This document shows, piece after piece, positions 5,471 through 7,329 of a stretch of DNA of 7,329 nucleotides. Below the pieces are notes generated by a model. The model saw only the letters and a list, made by a program, of their open reading frames with translations. It searched no databases and was not told where the DNA came from. The DNA is from Bifidobacteriaceae bacterium (lineage in GTDB: Bacteria > Actinomycetota > Actinomycetes > Actinomycetales > WQXJ01). Positions within the stretch are counted from its first letter, which is position 1. Each line of letters begins with the position of its first letter. The stretch spans positions 1-7,329 of the forward strand of contig JAISCU010000173.1 of NCBI GenBank assembly GCA_031265345.1, written 5' to 3'. Made by a program: the position numbers and the translations under genes.

Positions 5471-6459
5471 TGGCTTTCTGGCGACGGCGGCGGTCCCGGG
5501 ATCCGGATCGCCAGGCCACCGAAGTGATCTCGCCCGCCCGAACGGCGAACGAGCCGGTCTCCGAGCCCGCCGCCGAGCCAGTGGCGCCGACAGGCTGGGC
5601 AGTGGGCGTGGCCCAGGGCCAAGGAGCTCGCGAGTACCAGCAGGACCGGTACGCCGTCTGGGCGGACCCCGACTCCGACGAGCTCCACCTGGTGGTCGCG
5701 GACGGCATGGGCGGCGCCGAACACGGTGAGGCCATCGCCGAGGCGACAGTCCAGGCGATCAGCGGCGCGCTCAGCGACCTCGCCCAGACCCAACCCGAGG
5801 CAGCCTTCTCCCAGGTCACCACGGCCATAGACGAGGTGAGCCGCGAAGTCTTGGCGCGGCATCGGACACAGGGCGGCACTACTCTGATCGCGTGCCGAGC
5901 GTGGGCCAACAACCTGTGGTTCGCCTCGGTGGGGGATTCGTCACTGTACCTGCGCCGCGACGAGCGCCTGTTCGAGCTGAACCGCCGCCACGAGTACCGC
6001 CTCGATCTGTGGCGGCGCGTGCTGAACGGCGACCTGACCCTGGCCGAATCCGAAGCCGACCCTCAGCTCGAAGCCCTGGCCAGCTACATCGGCTGCGAAG
6101 AGCTCAGTATCGACGCCACCCTGACGCCGCTGGCCCTCCAGCCCGGCGACACGATCCTGGCCTGCTCGGACGGGGTCAGCGACACCCTCTCGCAGGGGGA
6201 GTTGCGCTCGCTGCTGGGCCTCGAGCCGAAGCTCGCCGCGGATGCCCTGGCCCGGCGCGTGGTCGCAGCGGACCTGCCCCACCAGGACAACTACACAGCC
6301 GTCGTCGCCCGCTACTACCCAGAACCTGTGGACGATGCCGCCGCCCCGACCGCCCCGGACGTCGCGCCCGCGCATCCCGGCCCCGCGCCCACCAAACCCA
6401 GCGCCCAAGAACCCCCAACCGACCAAGAACCCCACCTCACCGAGAGGACCACACCATGA
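5470..6459 (+). CDS. PP2C-family serine/threonine protein phosphatase
   Basis: The protein has 329 residues from the ATG at 5470, whose first base is the last base of the FHA stop (TGATG). A GTG nine codons upstream is possible but less likely. The catalytic domain spans about 42-283 and has the metal-binding PP2C motifs: REYQQDR (D59), VADGMGG (D78, G79), GGTT (135-138), VGDSSLYL (D156), CSDGVSD (D234) and QDNYT (D273, N274). All expected acidic metal ligands are present, so it should be an active manganese/magnesium-dependent phosphatase acting on phosphoserine/threonine. A basic, disordered N-terminus (MAFWRRRRSR) and a proline/alanine-rich tail of about 45 residues flank the domain. No transmembrane segment is present, so it is cytoplasmic or peripherally membrane-bound. 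Between the FHA reader and the membrane protease, it likely resets a kinase-driven signal; the kinase is not visible here. Confidence 0.94.
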   Translation: MAFWRRRRSRDPDRQATEVISPARTANEPVSEPAAEPVAPTGWAVGVAQGQGAREYQQDRYAVWADPDSDELHLVVADGMGGAEHGEAIAEATVQAISGALSDLAQTQPEAAFSQVTTAIDEVSREVLARHRTQGGTTLIACRAWANNLWFASVGDSSLYLRRDERLFELNRRHEYRLDLWRRVLNGDLTLAESEADPQLEALASYIGCEELSIDATLTPLALQPGDTILACSDGVSDTLSQGELRSLLGLEPKLAADALARRVVAADLPHQDNYTAVVARYYPEPVDDAAAPTAPDVAPAHPGPAPTKPSAQEPPTDQEPHLTERTTP

Positions 6460-7329
6460 GCACCGGCAAGTCACGCAAGCGGACCAGCGTCCTGATCGCC
6501 GCCATAGCCCTATTCGCAATCGGGGCGGCGGGACTCGCGGTGGGCACGGTCCTGGCGGTCACGCGCCAGAAGACCTCGCCCACCGAGGCCCGTCAGTCGG
6601 TGGTGTACATCTGGACCGATTGGACGGACCCGGTGACGGGAGAGATCTGGGCCGCCACCGGCAGCGGATTCTTCATCGGGGACAAGGGCAAGGACCCTGA
6701 ATACGTGGTCACCAACGCGCATGTGATCGAGGGGCCGCACTCTTCTGGCACAGGCGAGATCATGGTGGTCTACTCGGGCGCCCAGAACGACTTCGTCTAC
6801 CCCGAGGTCAAGTTCGTCGATTACTCGAAGGACTTCGCCATCCTCAAGCTGTCCGAGCCGACCAACAAGCGCAAGCCGCTGCCTTTCACCCTCTCCGACA
6901 AGGTGGAGATCGGCCAGGCGGTCCTCGCGCTGGGCTATCCGGGCGCGGCCGAGGACGCCTCCAGCTATTCGCCCAAGGATGTCGGCGACATGTCCACGAC
7001 CAGGGGAGTCATCTCGCGCAAGGCTTCGGCGGCATTCGCGGACGCGCAGGTCTGGGAGATGGACGTGGCGATCCACCCAGGCAACTCCGGCGGGCCGCTG
7101 ATCACCGAGGATGGCGCCGTGATCGGCATCAACACTTGGAAGCAGGAGGAGACCATGAACTTCGCGATCGTGATCGACGAGCTTCTGCCGACCTTGCGCA
7201 CCAACGACCTGCCTTATTCGGTGTATTCGACCGCCCCGACCGTCTGGATGATCGTCGCGTTCGTGGTCGGCGCGTTGGCGCTGGCCGGCGGCGTCACCCT
7301 GTCCCTGGTGGCCTTCCCGGCCGAGGGCG
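6456..7329 (+). CDS. Membrane-anchored trypsin/HtrA-like serine protease (partial, 3' end outside window)
   Basis: The ATG at 6456 overlaps the phosphatase stop (ATGA), with AGAGGA 7 bases upstream. The frame is open for 291 codons to the right edge. A basic N-terminus (KSRKR) precedes a first membrane segment, about 12-36. The extracytoplasmic trypsin-fold domain, about 45-250, shows a complete triad: H89 in TNAHV, D126 in KDFAIL and S211 in GNSGGP, with the HtrA-like LGYPG and VIGINT motifs. A second membrane segment, about 263-287, follows, so the unseen C-terminus should return to the cytoplasm. No PDZ domain fits between the protease domain and the second membrane segment, unlike classical HtrA. 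The topology could let a cytoplasmic tail tie surface proteolysis to the FHA/phosphatase signalling of the operon; that link is inference. Substrate is unknown. Confidence 0.92.
   Translation, partial: MSTGKSRKRTSVLIAAIALFAIGAAGLAVGTVLAVTRQKTSPTEARQSVVYIWTDWTDPVTGEIWAATGSGFFIGDKGKDPEYVVTNAHVIEGPHSSGTGEIMVVYSGAQNDFVYPEVKFVDYSKDFAILKLSEPTNKRKPLPFTLSDKVEIGQAVLALGYPGAAEDASSYSPKDVGDMSTTRGVISRKASAAFADAQVWEMDVAIHPGNSGGPLITEDGAVIGINTWKQEETMNFAIVIDELLPTLRTNDLPYSVYSTAPTVWMIVAFVVGALALAGGVTLSLVAFPAEG

Noticed and set aside
5941..6519. Minus-strand frame of 192 codons opposite the phosphatase
   Set aside because: It is antisense to conserved PP2C motifs and the low-complexity phosphatase tail; the product is glycine/valine/arginine-rich without a recognisable domain.

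Overview
The window is high-GC throughout. Its short intergenic gaps, GTG/TTG starts, strong AAGGAG-type ribosome sites, stop/start overlaps and protein families all suggest an actinobacterium (Actinomycetota). I cannot name a genus from the sequence alone. There are two divergent transcription units separated by a non-coding region of about 420 bases (4038-4454).

Left unit (minus strand, 4037 down to 1): a 1261-residue secreted polymorphic toxin followed 2 bases later by the start of a small cytoplasmic protein that runs off the left edge. The toxin is built in order from a Sec-type signal peptide, hemolysin-type (RTX-like) glycine/aspartate repeats, a block of thrombospondin type-3-like calcium loops, a beta-rich segment, a degenerate von Willebrand A-like domain, a second type-3 block, a hydrophobic pre-toxin segment, a helical linker and a C-terminal PD-(D/E)XK-type nuclease domain. 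The small downstream gene has the position expected of its immunity gene, but its family was not recognised.

Right unit (plus strand, 4455 to the right edge): four genes, every junction overlapping by 1 or 4 bases (ATGA, TGATG, ATGA). They encode an unrecognised 154-residue protein, a small zinc-ribbon plus FHA phosphothreonine-binding protein, a PP2C-type serine/threonine phosphatase, and a membrane-anchored trypsin/HtrA-like serine protease cut by the right edge. This looks like a phospho-signalling module wired to a surface protease; the partner kinase is not in the window and may lie to the right.

The divergent intergenic region holds a perfect 8-bp inverted repeat and an adjoining 5-bp one upstream of the toxin, a looser GC-rich hairpin, and an unusual concentration of CTAG tetranucleotides. 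It is the only place where shared control of both units could sit. A functional link between toxin and signalling module is inference from adjacency only. The best candidates for something new are the toxin/immunity pair and the four-gene signalling/protease operon with its unknown first gene.
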